A stretch of DNA of 64,000 bases from Eleginops maclovinus (GCF_036324505.1 NC_086356.1:12323244-12387243); one strand, 5' to 3'. Shown: positions 41,040 to 54,178, counted from the stretch's first letter. The notes: generated by a model from the letters alone, not told the origin. A program made the numbers and translations.

Positions 41040-44000
41040 AGGAGGAGGAAGGAGGGGGTGTGTTTTACGTGAAAATAGAGGAGCAGCCCCCAACAAAACA
41101 GAGAAGAATAAAAAAAAAAAAAAGAAAAAGAAAAGATGACTGACCCTGTGTTTTGATGGAATTACACCCGCGGAGTGACTGTATACGGAAACACTTGTCA
41201 AGGAGACGGCTTGTTTTCCATTCACCTGCAGCGACAGCCCCGCTTTAATTAGACTGTATGCGCATGGACACCGGTCCGAGCGCCGCTTTCACACCAGTTA
41301 ATGTCTGATTTTCTGCTATTAGTCACAGTTTCTCCCTGACAGGTACACTGCACCTGACCGAGGAACATTTTGAACACGGAAGTATAATTTATGCTGAAAC
41401 CAAATTTGTTTAAAAACTTTTTTAATTGGGGACTATTTTGTGCAAGTGTGCGTAAAAGAAGATTTGTGGTGCAAGCCTCGGACCTTCATTTCTGCACAGA
41501 CATAAATGATGGATGTTTTAATCGTCAAATAGCCTATTGTTGTTTCCAAGCTCAGACAGTGAATCAGACTTTATTTTAGGGGAGGAACTGCTCATATACA
41601 GTTAATGTCTTTATTAAATGAATGCATTTGTCATGTTAAAAGGCTACACGTGTGTTTTTCTTCTTTTTTAAAATTAGTTAACACATCTTAAATCATGAAA
41701 CAATATCAAATCAGGTGGGAGAGTAATCTATTTCTTGTCAAATCTGATCTTGATTATATTCTAATTAAGATTAATTTCAAATCTAATGGAAAGCCTAAAA
41801 AAGAAAAGTCCATGGATCACATATGATTGACTTGCTATTTTCCTGAAATACTTTTTCAAAATGAAATGAGATAAAGCACAGCGAAGGATGATTACCTATT
41901 TATCTATTAGCCAGCTCAAATATATATAATTAAAATATGGAACTCGCATAGAGCATTTCATTGTGATGCTTCCTCGTCATTCTCTAAATTTTGCTGAGGA
42001 GTTTTTTTGCTTGCACGAAAACGCCTTGAAGCTTCTGTGAAGTGAGTTGATTTTACTTTCTGCACCGCGTGAAACAGGGCTCGTGATGTCACACCAGGGT
42101 GTCAGGATCCCCCTGAGTTAAAACGCTGTTAATGTTGTTTCTCACAAGCCTGTAAAACAAACACAACACCTCTAATGACAGCATCTATGGCCCCGTGTCG
42201 CCTGTCTGATAGAAAACCAGGTTTATACATCAGCCATTTGGAGCTTCTCCTTTCTGGGAGTTTTCATAAGATTATATAAAACACATAACATACACAGTTT
42301 TTTCGCTTAGAGTATAGCAGTTGATCTGTGAGATCTAATTAATAGTTTTTACGCATTTCTTCAGCTTCACGAGAGGCTTGCAACAAGAAAAGAGAACCAA
42401 ATGCAACCTCAGTCCTTATCTCGTCAGCCTGTGATTGAAGTCCTTCTTTCTTCTGCCATCAGGGCCTCTGCAGGACAATGGGGCGACTGTTTTTAAATAA
42501 ATACAACCGGCAGAGACTAAAGGGAATCATAACCTGAGATGGAAACAGAGACAGTCCTCTGTAAAGTGACCAGAGAGTAATGACAAGTGCCCGGAGGGGA
42601 AAAGTGGCAGAAGAAAGAGAGGTGACCGAAAGTTTAACAAGGGATTAAAACTCTCAGATTAGTATCTATCATGATGATACTGTGAATTAAAATAGAGCGT
42701 AATTATATGGGTCAATTTGCCAAGGGGCAGGAGTCACACACGCCCTAAATCCGGACTCATAACGCATAAAGGCCGATATTCATAAGAAAATCCTAAAGCA
42801 TCTTCGTGACTTCCTCATTTATTCATGTAAGATATACTCAGGATGCTGTTAGATGTCACTCATGTTAATTTAGGATAGGTGTCGTCAATTCAGAGACACA
42901 ATTATTAATTTTAAATTCCATCGATTCGCTTCTGACACGAACAGTAAAAGGAGTGGTAGCTATAAACAGTAGATCATAATTTGGAAACACATTCCGAGAA
43001 ATCCAAGAACACATACACACAGAAATGCATTTTCGTTAGAATTACTGTTATTATTGGCTTTATAGTGGCTAAAATCATTATTTTCAAACGAAAGAAATTA
43101 AAAAGATTTGGGATAAAAATGACAGTTGAATAGAAAAAGAATGTCATTCTTAAAAAAGTATACATTTTCCAATGATGTTATTGGTCTCAATAAACACATC
43201 GTTTTAAGTTAGAGGTTTTTTTTATGTAGGCCTAAGGCTACATGTAATCGTTTTACTACTTCGTAAAGTTGACAAGGTCCAACTATGTAAAATCATTTTA
43301 GAAAAATAGATAATCTATCATATTGATGTTCTAGAATATCTATGGCTTGCACATATTTAATATGTTATATAAAGAAGAAGGGTAAATTCAATACATCGTC
43401 AGATGTGAGGTGTAAGTTATCCGATGTTTTCTCTATCGCCCTTCGTGCACAAATATGAGCACTATCCCACTGAAGCTGAATTATGTGTCGGAGAGATTCA
43501 TAAAACACAGTTTGTCAGACTACATAAAACCTTCAACACACGTATTGACTCTCGAGTAGCTTATATGCTTCTGAGTTTCTATTAAACTGGTTCAGACTCA
43601 TTTAGCAAGGAATAAAAATGTTGAGTGCCGAGTGGTATTAAAAGTGCCCTAACATTATAATGGGACACATTCTCATTTTAAGTGAATTTGCTGCCTCAAT
43701 ATGCCTTTCATCGTTGGTGTTACAGTAACAACACTGTATAGATGAACTCTGAAAGAAAAATGCAATGTGTATTTTCTTTCTTTCTTGTCTCCGGGTGTGT
43801 CTTGTTGACAGTTTTATCTCTGGATTTACTTCCTCGAGCAGTTTGTATGTCCGCAGAAAAAGCAGCGTAACCTGCGGCGACAGGTGGCAACAAGAGGAGA
43901 GGGTAAGAGGTCAGCGCCAACACTTCCGACTGCAGAGATAAGGACACATGCATAATGATTTTGCTTTTTGTATTCCCACTCGACTCTTAATGCTAATGCT

Positions 44001-46084
44001 ACACAGTACAAAATAAATTGGAAAAGACTGAATTTTGATGGAAATTCAATGGTTTCAGATCACAGGTGATACATCCAGAATCAAAAATCGGTGTGTTGAC
44101 TATATGTGTGTGCAGGCTTAGTTATTCTGCACGTATAACATATTTTAGGATTGAGATACTAGAGCAAACAACTTAACTACACTTTACAGGTAAAATTAAA
44201 GCACCATAGTTAATCTAAACAGTAAATAATAACATGGAGAAATAGAAAAATGGTCTAGCAATTCTAAACACTTTCGCAAAATTTGGAGCGAAACAACCCG
44301 GTAAAAATCACATTTCAAAGCAAAAAGTAACTTTCATAGCCGTTTTTCATTTAAAATATTTTAAAAGTCAGTTTGTTCCTTATTTATTCACTTATATTGC
44401 GTCCTCTCTTTTCATTCCTCCCTCTAGCAAACTAAGCAGTGGTGTGACTCGCAATGCGCGCTCCCGCACTCCCTTATGCATCGCACCTCGGCTCGCTTGC
44501 GCGTTCCATCAAAGATGAATGTTTCCCATGGAAAAGCACCCGCTTAATGACAACTTTTATAAATCTAGCAAAGCGAACGCACGTCCTCTTTGTGGTCAGC
44601 GAGTCGAGATGAGCCAGATAATTAGGTCATAATAGCTGCAGAAACACCTCACTATTGATGATCCCATTAGGGCGATGATTTCCCATCCCACAAGTGCTGA
44701 AACGTGTATTTTTTGCCTTTTTACTTGGTTAATTTGGACATTCCCGGAGAGAATAATTATAAATGTTGAAATATATAGTCATATGTTTATTCACTGAAAT
44801 GTTATTTTTCTGTCTTTAGGAGAGTCTACATTCTGTTAAGAGCTTTTTGACGACACCAAATGTCCTAGTATGCCATAAGAACTGAGACATACCACCATTA
44901 AGAGTAAATGAAGTCTATAGGTTAAGAGTTTTGTTTACCTCTGTGTGTATGTGCTGCCAATTTGTTACCATATGAGATTCAGTCATGTTTGTGTGTTACT
45001 GTCATGATGCATGTCTTTTCAGCTTTTTCCCCTTCATCCTTTCAGTGCCTCCCTCTTTCTCCCTAGCAGCCTTTACCATCTGTTTTGGCTCCACTCCATT
45101 CTGTCCCCTCATCTTTTTCTCCTCATCTTCCTGTGTTTTGTGCACTGTCCACCCTCCCTCCAGCTTTGTCTGTCTTAGTCCAGCCCCGTCCATTGTTCCC
45201 CCTGTGCCTCCCATTTCCGCTTTGGTGTTGCCCTCTGACCCCGCACCCTGTCCCTCCTGCTGACGTCCCCCCCCGTGCTGGACCCCAAATCTTCTTGTTC
45301 TTCTCTTGACTGCTCCCCCTTTAAGTTTTTTTCGGGGGCTAATAACTGTTGCCAGCAAGCCCCACACAAAATCCCAGCGTGATTGCTATTGTGAGGCCCA
45401 CAATGGCATACAGGCAGTAATGGCCATTAGCAACAGAGGGGTTTGGCCTGGGAGTGGTGTTTGGTTGTGTTTAGCCCATATTCAATTTGTACTGGTGGTC
45501 AGATGGGAACTCTTCAATCAAGTTTTTAATCAGCTCCGTTACTGCTTGCATATTACTGACCCTATACATTTTTAACTCCTTCTAAAATAATGTAAGGATT
45601 TACCAACTTTAATGGTTTACATGAATGAGTTCAATGTGGGTGAGACTGAGCACTAAGTTACACACACCCCCATCGACACACACTAGTGATTGCGGTAGAC
45701 TTTGATGATCAGAGCGGTCCATCACAGTGGACCTCGTCTTCATGCCTGTCAGTCAGAGTCGTTGTCCATGGAGACGGGCATCACATAGGTGGCTATTTCT
45801 TGGGTGCGGAGATGAAAGTCCTCATGGAAACTCAGGTGGTGCTCTCACAAGTGGAGAACAGAGTGAAATGGAGAGTATAAGAGACTCAGTATCACAGCAG
45901 TGTGTTGCTGTAATACAGAAAATGTCAAAGCACAACTCTGTTAGCAAGCTGAGGAAATGTCTGCGAGAAAAACCAAAACACTTTGTATCATCATCTAGAT
46001 TAGTGTCCTGTCACTGTCTGCTTATAATTAACTTGCTAAAGAGACACCAAAAATCGTGTTAGGGCCACTCCAGAGAAAGATATT

Positions 46085-46410
46085 GGGATGCAGCGTCTTG
46101 CAGAAACGCCTTAGATTCATGATTGGTTGAACTTAAAATGACCAATTCAACCAAATGTTCTTCGGTAAAAAGTAGTTCTACTGTTAGCTGGCATTCAATC
46201 AGTGGTTTGTTCCAACTCTTTTTGCATAAATCTGCACTATTTTCAAATACATTGCCATGAAATGCTGTACAGACATTCATGAAGACTATGAACTCTACTG
46301 TCTTAGGTGATCCCCTGACTTTTCCTTCAACGCTACTATGAGACTGACATTTGTGCTTTTAATTCAAATCTCAACAACTATTAAAAAGTTTGCCATGAAG
46401 ATTTTCTAAG
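46085..46410 (+). repeat. dispersed repeat family B, copy 2
   Basis: Contains TTGCCATGAAATGCTGTACA, GACATTCATGAAGAC, GTGATCCCCTGACTTTTCCT, GAGACTGACATTTGTGCTTT and TCTCAACAACTATT, the standard order of this common teleost interspersed repeat. Less diverged in this part than the 26-kb copy. Confidence 0.55.
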
Positions 46411-47525
46411 GCACTAGCTAGAATGATTGTGAGTCTTAGTTTTCTCCTAACTTGGGACTGGTCCTTTAACATATGCCGAATACTATTGTTTTCCACTTTA
46501 GCTGGAATCTCTTCACCCTCAACTTAAAGATGAAAGCAATGATAAGAGATAGTTACATGGGTAGTTTTCTATGGCAGAATCTTACATGGAAATATTTGAC
46601 AAGCTGACAAAGAAGATAAACCTGTCTGACCCATATGTAAAACCAGTGAACCGCCAAAATAGCAGGTTTAGCACCACATCTGTATTGTCTATCTTGATTT
46701 GATAGACCCTTTTTAAAGTTGAGGTATGTATATATTCACTCATTCAATTCTCTATTTATTAGAGTGATATAATATGAATGTGACTGACTTGAGTATATTT
46801 GTCTGTCTCTACTGTCAACACACGATAAAGTGGAGCCAAATGTTAACACTGTGTGGGAAACAGGCATTAAGAGAGGCAGAGAGAGCGCCTGCAGATTTAC
46901 TGCTACGATGTCCCACTGATGCGTCGTGTTTGACGATTATGGACAGCCCAGGGTAATAGCAATGTAATTAGGCCTTTACTGTCGTGTAATTCTCCGTCAA
47001 GCACATTGTCAATAGCTTGGTTGATGAGGTTGAAAGTGAGATTGGAATCCAGTGACCCGGGTCAGCCGTTGTAATACGGGCACTCACACATCAACACACA
47101 CACAGGCAGAGCGCTTGTAATGCAGTGTTGATGCTGTGATATTTGCTTTTGTCCCAGTGTTGATCTAAGCTGACATTATGCTGTATGGCCCTGATCGCTG
47201 TTTGTCTGAGTGTTACATTTGTCATCTGTGGGAGGGCAAACGAGGGATCAGGAGGACTGGAGAGTAAAGTGAGAGAGAGGGAGAGAGAGGGGGAGGGATG
47301 GCAGGTGAAGTAGGGAGTGAAAGAGGGGAGACAAGGGGGGTGTATGTGCTCATCTCTTGTGTGTCAGTTGCAGATCTGCTGGTGCGGAAGCAGATCTTTT
47401 CCCTCAGTGACTCTATTAATTTACCTCATTTATCTTAACCACCTCCCCCTCCCCCCAATAAATACTGGAGACCCCAGTCCATGTGTGTGTGCCAATGTGT
47501 TTGTATGTGCACGTGAACAACCATA

Positions 47526-47528
<3 letters not shown>

Positions 47529-47569
<41 letters not shown>
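47529..47569. repeat. (TG)n microsatellite
   Basis: About 40 bp of uninterrupted TG. Confidence 0.95.
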
Positions 47570-47573
<4 letters not shown>

Positions 47574-47732
47574 ATGGAATAAAAACACAGCAGCTCCCCT
47601 TTCTATTCCCAGAGGACAAATCCGTGGCGGAAAAACTCATTTTCCTGCAAATAGTTTGTCAGCCAAGCTAGGAGGAGTGATAAATTATCACAGACGTTAG
47701 GTGAAGGAGGGTGACTGGAGGAAGAGGGAAGC

Positions 47733-47761
47733 CCTCTCTCTCTCTCTCTCGCTCTCTCTCG

Positions 47762-47800
<39 letters not shown>
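47733..47800. repeat. (CT)n microsatellite
   Basis: CT tract of about 68 bp with two GC-containing interruptions (CGCTCT and CGCGTT). Confidence 0.95.
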
Positions 47801-47803
<3 letters not shown>

Positions 47804-48365
47804 TTTCTCTCCTCACTCACTTTCCCAAACTACTCCTCCCTCCACTTCCTCCCATCATTTCTATTTTCCTCTGATTTCTCTCATCCTGCACCTCACATGT
47901 ACAGAAAGCTCAGTTCTAAACATGATACATGCTTTTCACGTGCACAGATAAACAAAACATGTTGACAAATACACGCACAAACACACTCACAAACCCACAC
48001 ACACATGCACACACAGTGCGAGTTGGAATTGGGAAAATGTGGTTGCCCCTACAACTCAAGTGTGACTCCCCATTCCAGATGATAAATTGATGGCCAGAAA
48101 AATGGATTTGTTTTCAACTAGTAACACATCAAAGAAATAATAATTCTGTGCGGGGGAGAGTGGCGGGATGATGAATGGGGTGGACAGCTGGATCACAACG
48201 GAGCAATGGAGTGAGTGAGTGAGAAAAAGGGAGAGAGAGAGAGATGAAGGAGTGGGATGTGAGAGAGAAACTAAAATCAACACGCAAACAAAACACTGTC
48301 ACACAGCTGAAGTGGCCATCATATGCTTTGTTACAGGCCAGCTCTGGGCGGACAAGTCTGATCAC

Positions 48366-48373
48366 ACAATTAG
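48366..48373. repeat. left target-site duplication of the hAT element
   Basis: ACAATTAG, repeated exactly at 52,174-52,181 on the other side of the element. Eight base pairs is the diagnostic duplication length of hAT transposases. Confidence 0.93.
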
Positions 48374-48566
48374 TAGGGATGGGAATTGATAAGATTTTTA
48401 CGATTCCGATTCCCTTATCGATTCTGTGAAACGATTCAATTCCTTATCGATTCTCTTATCGATTCCAATTTGGGGGAAAAAGGAGAATAAACAGTTTGAT
48501 GTAACATTTATCTTTGTTTTAATGAAAAATATTCTATTGTGACAGTTACTTATTAATCTCTAATAA

Positions 48567-48570
<4 letters not shown>

Positions 48571-48619
<49 letters not shown>
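48571..48619. repeat. (TG)n microsatellite inside the hAT element
   Basis: About 49 bp of TG between the left terminus and the transposase stop codon. Confidence 0.95.
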
Positions 48620-48625
<6 letters not shown>

Positions 48626-48743
48626 AATTAACAGTTCTTTTGCAGATGAACATATCTGCTTTTCTGTACAAGAAAATGTAACAAATAACAACAAATAACA
48701 AATACTGAATCATGTAATTACAAGAACAATGTAATCACAAGCA

Positions 48744-48745
<2 letters not shown>

Positions 48746-48834
<89 letters not shown>

Positions 48835-48882
48835 TGTGAGTGTGAGTGTGAGTGTGAGTGTGAGTGTGAGTGTGTGTGTGTG
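48746..48882. repeat. (TG)n followed by (GTGTGA)n inside the hAT element
   Basis: About 85 bp of TG passing into roughly eight GTGTGA hexamers, ending some 20 bp before the transposase stop codon. The hexamer part looks like a point mutation in the TG tract that was then amplified. Confidence 0.95.
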
Positions 48883-48905
48883 CACTCAAGTAGTAGTAGG
48901 GAAAA

Positions 48906-51900
48906 TTAACAGTTCTTTTGCAGAAATATGAGCATATCTGCTTTTTCTGGAAGGATACGGGATCTTTCGGGGCTTATGGTGTCTCCAGCCGTGGAGAACA
49001 CCCTCTCAGATGGGGTGGAGGAAGCCTGCACACAGAGGTAGTTTTCAGCCAGTCCAGATAGCAAGGGCAGCGTATCCTGCTTGTTCCACCACCACAGTGC
49101 GGCGCTATCCCTGCAGGGGATGGAGGGCAGGCTTTTGTAGAACTGGATTTCCTGATCCACCTTCTGAGCCAGGGAAAGACGGGGCTGTGATTCACGGATT
49201 GACTGCAGCTCGTTGTCCTCCTCCTCGAATAGTTCTTCCAAGGCTGTCTTTTTTGATGGTGGTGGCAGTGCCTGAAATTAAATGAACATGAAGTAAAAAA
49301 AAAAAAAAATACATATATAAGTCAATAATCATGACAAAACAGCATCCAAAGGTCATTACAAATGAATGAGTTAACTTACATAGTGTTCCTCTACTTCTTC
49401 CTCCTCCCCATCTTCGCAGCCTTCCCTCTGTGTCTCTCCTTCCCCTGGGAGCTTGAGAAGTGATGTAAACACATTAATAACTTTTAACACAGAGCCGTAG
49501 AAGGTCTCACTCACAATGGAATCAAATGCAATGATAAGACAAACAGAATTTAAACAGAAATTAAAATACCTCATCTCTTGCTGCCACTGTATTTGCTGTT
49601 ATTGCAGCTTCCCTGATCCTGTCCCAGACTGCATCACTTTTCACTTTGTATTTAAATCTGGGGTCCAAGATGGTGGCTTCCTCCAGGAATCTCTGAATGT
49701 CAGTTCCCTTCAATTTCAAAAAGGAGGATAGGATGACATTAGACTAGTGGTACAAATTGGCCTAAAGCATCAAGGTAAGATTAAATGTAGTTGTGCTTAC
49801 CTGGTAGCGTTTGGAGAGATCCTTCCAAATGTTCTCCTTGATGCTCCTTGTGAACGCAGAGTCACCTTCCTGCACAGTGTACTGTTGCTCCAGCTTCTGC
49901 AAGATGGGCAAAATCTCACCGCAGGTTGCACTTTTGTCGCTGGAGACGGCCAGTGTGGAGGTGTAATGCTTCCGCATGAGATGCACAAACTCCTCTGCTT
50001 TCCTTAAGTCCTCGTTGCCTATTCTGTCCAACCTACAATGTAAATAAAAACAGAAAAAGATGTATGTAGCACAAATAAACAAAAACAAAACCAGTCAAAG
50101 TTTAAAAAAAGTTTAAGTCATATTATCATTTAAAATATATATCACCTTTCCTTCTCCATGGGCCTTCTTATGCGTGGATCTATGGCTGCAGCCTGGATAG
50201 CAGGGAACTGCTCGGTGAATCTCTCCATCATCAAATAGAGGGAATTCCATCTGGTCCTTACATCCAGGAGGAGCATGTGCTTGGGCAGCTCTGAGGGTTC
50301 ACATATACACAACACAATGTAAATATTTATTATCTAATAATTTACATACACATACCTATACATGTATATTTTCATGTACATATAGTATAATGCTTGCAAT
50401 GTACTGTAAGGAGAGTATCTTACTGAGCAAGTCTTGTTTCTCTTTAAGAACAACTTTTGCCATGTGGGACCTCTTCATCCAGACAACAACTGCTCGAACT
50501 CGTGCTGCCCAATTGGATATGGCAGTGCAGTTGTACAGCTTTTGCGCTCCCAGGTTCAGCGTATGAGCGAAGCATGGAAATTTGACAATTTGCAGCTGTT
50601 TGATGGCTACATCCATGTTCGCTGCATTGTCTACAGTTGCTGCCACAACCTTTTCCCGTACACCATATTCTTCTAAAATGTAATCAATCTCCTCTGCTAC
50701 AGCTGAGCCTGTCTGAGATTGGTACACGGCTTTGGTTTTTAGGACCTTTTCCTTTACCTGGCCATTGCTCACGTAGTGCAGAGTAACCGTGAGATAATGA
50801 TCCTGACAAAAGCTTGTCCACCCATCAGCCGTGATAGCTGCCTTTGACACTGTTTTCAGTTCAGAGATCACATTTCCCTTTTCCACACCATACCAAGCAG
50901 GGATTAAGTGGTTGGTTAAGCTTTCCCTGCTGGGGGCTTTGTATTTTGGATTGAGAACCTTTGTCATCTCCCTAGAAAACATATGAAAATGAATGAGTGT
51001 AAACATCTGTTTAACGAGGAGGAAAATATTCTATTCTATTCTATTCTAATCTGACATTTGATAATCTGACAACAACCTCACATTCACCTACCGAAATTCA
51101 GGGGCGTCTACTGTAGAAAATGGGTGCAAACCCTTAACAACAAATTTGGTAACTGCCCGGTGACATTCTTCTACCTTTGCCTGGGACATTTTATTTCTGC
51201 CTGCCTCGACGAAAATAGAAGCCAGAGGTAAACGGGAGCAAGTGCTGCTAGCCTCTGAGTCAGCCAGACTACCCGTCTCGTCCCGGTCATCATCTTGTTC
51301 TAAATCTAACGAAGAAGGCATTCGTTTGATGAAAAAGCAATACTGTACAATTTCGGGAAATAAACTAATTTCCCACCTCCCTTTGATTTAAATAAATGAG
51401 CGTCACCTTTCTCTGGCTCCCTGAATCGGCGGCGCAACTTACTAGCATGTTTCATTAGCTACATAGCAACAGCTAGAATTCTTCCCTAGAACTACGGATG
51501 CCTTGCCATCAAGTAAGCTAATTAAACATGCTAGCAAGGAACGGCTTGATTAACCAGAAACATAAACTCCCTTAATTACCCCAAGGAGAGGTAGGAAATG
51601 GGTTTATTTCCAGAAATGGCGTGGTACATAATTTACTAGGAATCACATTAAGGATTAGTCAGTGGGATAGCTACTTACCACCAGAGTTGCCTTCGGTGTT
51701 AGCCCCCAAGGCCACGGTGGTCGTAGAAGCTTGGCTGCTGTCACTCCGAAGGGCATCAAAAACGCGACACTCGTTAAAGTTTATCCCGTGTTGTGTGCGC
51801 AGATGTTTATGCATATTTGAAGTATTCCCTCCCGCCGATGTTATCAACAATTTGCAGTGGTTGCAAAACGCCCTGTTGCCATCCTTATGTAATGTGAAAT

Positions 51901-51940
51901 GAAGCCACACTTTGGACCGTTTTAACCTTAGGGGTGCCAT
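48906..51940 (-). CDS. hAT transposase with BED zinc finger (ZBED-like), eight exons
   Basis: Exons: 51940-51679, 51305-51092, 50971-50424, 50290-50146, 50032-49801, 49707-49570, 49451-49380, 49271-48906. They total 1,977 nt, 658 aa, all GT-AG introns of 93-373 bp, no internal stop. Start ATG at 51,940 has a good context (GAAATGG). BED finger: C26, C29, H46, H51. The RNase H-like core shows D208 in ITADGWTS, D273 in TVDNAANM, and the LLLDVRTRWNSLYLMMERF motif. An acidic linker (GEEEEVEEH) leads to the C-terminal hAT dimerisation block with LWWWNKQD, PLLSGLAENYL and SSTPSERVFSTAG (E626). Its role is cut-and-paste transposition of the surrounding element in the nucleus. Because it lies between intact ends with a duplication, I read it as the element's own gene and not a domesticated host gene. 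Smaller open frames along it are its separate exons. Confidence 0.92.
51029..51050. repeat. short (ATTCT)n tract in transposase intron
   Basis: About four ATTCT copies in the intron upstream of transposase exon 3. Confidence 0.7.
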
Positions 51941-52173
51941 TTCAGACTTGTAAAAAGTATCACGAGCGTCACCTGCGTAACCAAGCAACTACGCCACGTC
52001 AAGCCGGGCTTACTGAATCATTCGTGTGTACCTTGCTGCGTAAATAACGTTACATAAACCGTGCGGTCTGGAATCTATAAGAGAATCGTTTAACGAGCTG
52101 CCAAACGGTTCCATGGAATTGAAACATAAGGAACCGGTTCTCAACAGGAACCGGTTCTCGATTCCCATCCCTA

Positions 52174-52181
52174 ACAATTAG
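52174..52181. repeat. right target-site duplication of the hAT element
   Basis: ACAATTAG, identical to 48,366-48,373. Confidence 0.93.
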
Positions 52182-54178
52182 CCAAATCAAAATGGACACA
52201 TGAATGTTATTCCCATTTGGGATTGTTGGACATCTCACTAAGACACTATGGGTGTTATTATGCTGTTATGACAACCTGTTCTTTACTGGGAGGATTGTCA
52301 CATTCACTCATGAGATTATTAGTTCACTTAAATTCATTACAGAGATGAGGTGCAGGGTCAGAAAAGTTCCTCCACTGGAGGAAAAAAATCATTCTCTGGA
52401 CCTGGGATTAGCATAATGAAACAGAAAAGGGATTTCCACAAAATCTTGCCACAATATCTTTTGCACACTATTGTCTTAATTGAACAAAATAACCAAGCCC
52501 AGACCATGAACAATGAAGTAAGATTAAAAATACATCAAAACTATACGTATATTAATTATATGTATTTTCTTGTATATATTTCTGCTACAGTTTTTCCATT
52601 TTATTATGACACAGTTAATGCATACTTTATTCCCTTTTTTATTTAAAACTTGTTGTGCAGGCAGTTTGAATCTTCCAAGTTAGTGAGCCTAGTGATTAAA
52701 GATATAAAGAAAAGTATTTAAAGAAATTCTGTAACAGCCAAGACTAAGATTAAAAATATGTTTTACCTCTAAGCCGGACATGACCAAATTTTCCCATTTA
52801 TTTGAAAATGACAATCCCATTAGCATTGAAATTTAATGTAGTGCTCCAGTCAGAGAAAAGCTTTTTATATTAGTGAGTTTTTAAAACAATTCGTTAAACG
52901 TTCAAATCATCATGTGGCCATTCAGGGCTACATTTTATGTAGATGACCTTTCTGAGTACCTATCATTGGGCCTATTTTCTAAATATTTACTTTTTCCTAA
53001 AATCACACAATTACTTACTCTACACCATGGGATCTTCATAACAGGCGGTTTGGTTTTAAATGCTTATTAAACAGAAGAGTGAGCACAGAATCAACCAAAG
53101 CTATTTCCAAGAATTACCATTTCAGTCGTTTTTAAGCCAGCAAATCTGTTATTTAAACAGATGTAGCTGTCAGGAGATTAAAGAAACAAACAGGTGTATT
53201 TCAGTCACATTATTCCCTGATGAATGAATTAGGGAACACATCTCCCTAGTAACCTAAAATATATCTTTATTATTTCTATTGCAACTCAATCCTCCCACTC
53301 AGGTAGTCATCTCGCTCAGGTAATAACCGTTAGCATAAAATGATCATGATCATCATCATTATCATCACCGTCCCCTAGTCCCAACACACTTACAATCATA
53401 GTTAGAGCCAGTAATAACACAATTGCATCCATATATTCACACAGTATTCAGGCAATTATTTGGACTGCCATCGTGCACAGCGGATCATTAAATGTAAGAG
53501 GTGTTCTTCCCACTCGTTTGCTTTCTTCCTTCCAGGTTTTTAAAAACTGTACGATGTCTATACCCAATGTGTGTTTTCATCCCGCTCATTTTTTTCCCCA
53601 ACCATATCTTATTTCTATTCTTTTTACCCCCAACACCCTCCTCCCCTCCACTCTCTCCCCTCCGTAGTGATTGATGGAGTTAGGCAACAGAGCACAGAGC
53701 AACGTGTGGCCAACAGTCCAAGACAGCCTGCATCTGAGAGGAAAGAGAGGTTGGTGTGGTGTTGAGGAGGAGGAGGAGGGTGGGGATTAAACGAAGAGAG
53801 AGGTAAAAGGGAGGGAAGGAAAGAGGAAGGGAACAGGAGTCTGAGCGAGAAGGGAGGGGAGAGTGTGAGAGAGAGAGGGGAGCTCAGCTGAAAGCCACAG
53901 ACTTAATTCTATGCATCATTAAGCAGTCTCACTCAATGCAACATCCCCTATACATCATCCACGCTCAGTAAACACAACGGTGACATTACATTAGCAACTG
54001 CAAATGAATTTTCTTTTTAGAAGGAAATTGAGAATACTCTCTTTCTCTCCCTCTCTTTTACCCTCTCTGCCGCTCGCAAAGCTTCAGCGTAGGCCATAAA
54101 AGGCAGGGAGATATAAACAAAATAAAAAGACAAACAATATTTCCCTTTTCTCTACTACCTCAGCCGCTCTCATGACAC

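Larger units (their letters stand above)
41040..48365. other. interval upstream of pax8, left of the hAT element
   Basis: Over 7 kb without recognised exons. Mostly AT-rich, with a GC-richer spot near 44,450-44,500, a pyrimidine-rich block at about 45,000-45,300, a second copy of repeat family B near 46.1-46.4 kb and two microsatellites (47.5 and 47.7 kb). It may hold pax8 enhancers, but conservation cannot be judged from one sequence. Confidence 0.45.
48374..52173 (-). mobile_element. complete hAT-superfamily DNA transposon (3,800 bp)
   Basis: Both ends read TAGGGATGGGAAT inwards (48,374 on plus; 52,173 on minus) and are flanked by a perfect 8-bp ACAATTAG duplication. Subterminal regions differ: the left has repeated ATCGATTC/TTATCGATT words (48,415-48,470), the right has two GGAACCGGTTCTC copies (52,131-52,160). 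Inside is one minus-strand, intron-containing transposase gene with an open frame through all exons. Two TG arrays (48,571 and 48,746) lie between the transposase stop and the left end. The perfect duplication and uninterrupted frame suggest a recent insertion that could still be active. Confidence 0.93.

Noticed and set aside
40716..41072. 118-codon plus-strand gene
   Set aside because: No domain; it reads through a strong donor and ends in low-complexity sequence. Recorded only as a possible antisense signal.
49442..49447. Acceptor CCCAG|GGG for transposase exon 7
   Set aside because: It would break the frame; the acceptor CTTCTCAAG eight bases upstream (on the minus strand) is in phase.
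51311..51321. MPSSL as an independent transposase start
   Set aside because: These codons lie in the pyrimidine tract before the in-phase acceptor TTCTTCGTTAG, so they are probably intronic.
48906..51988. Five or more separate small genes on the minus strand
   Set aside because: They join through consensus GT-AG sites with matching phases into one transposase, so they are exons.
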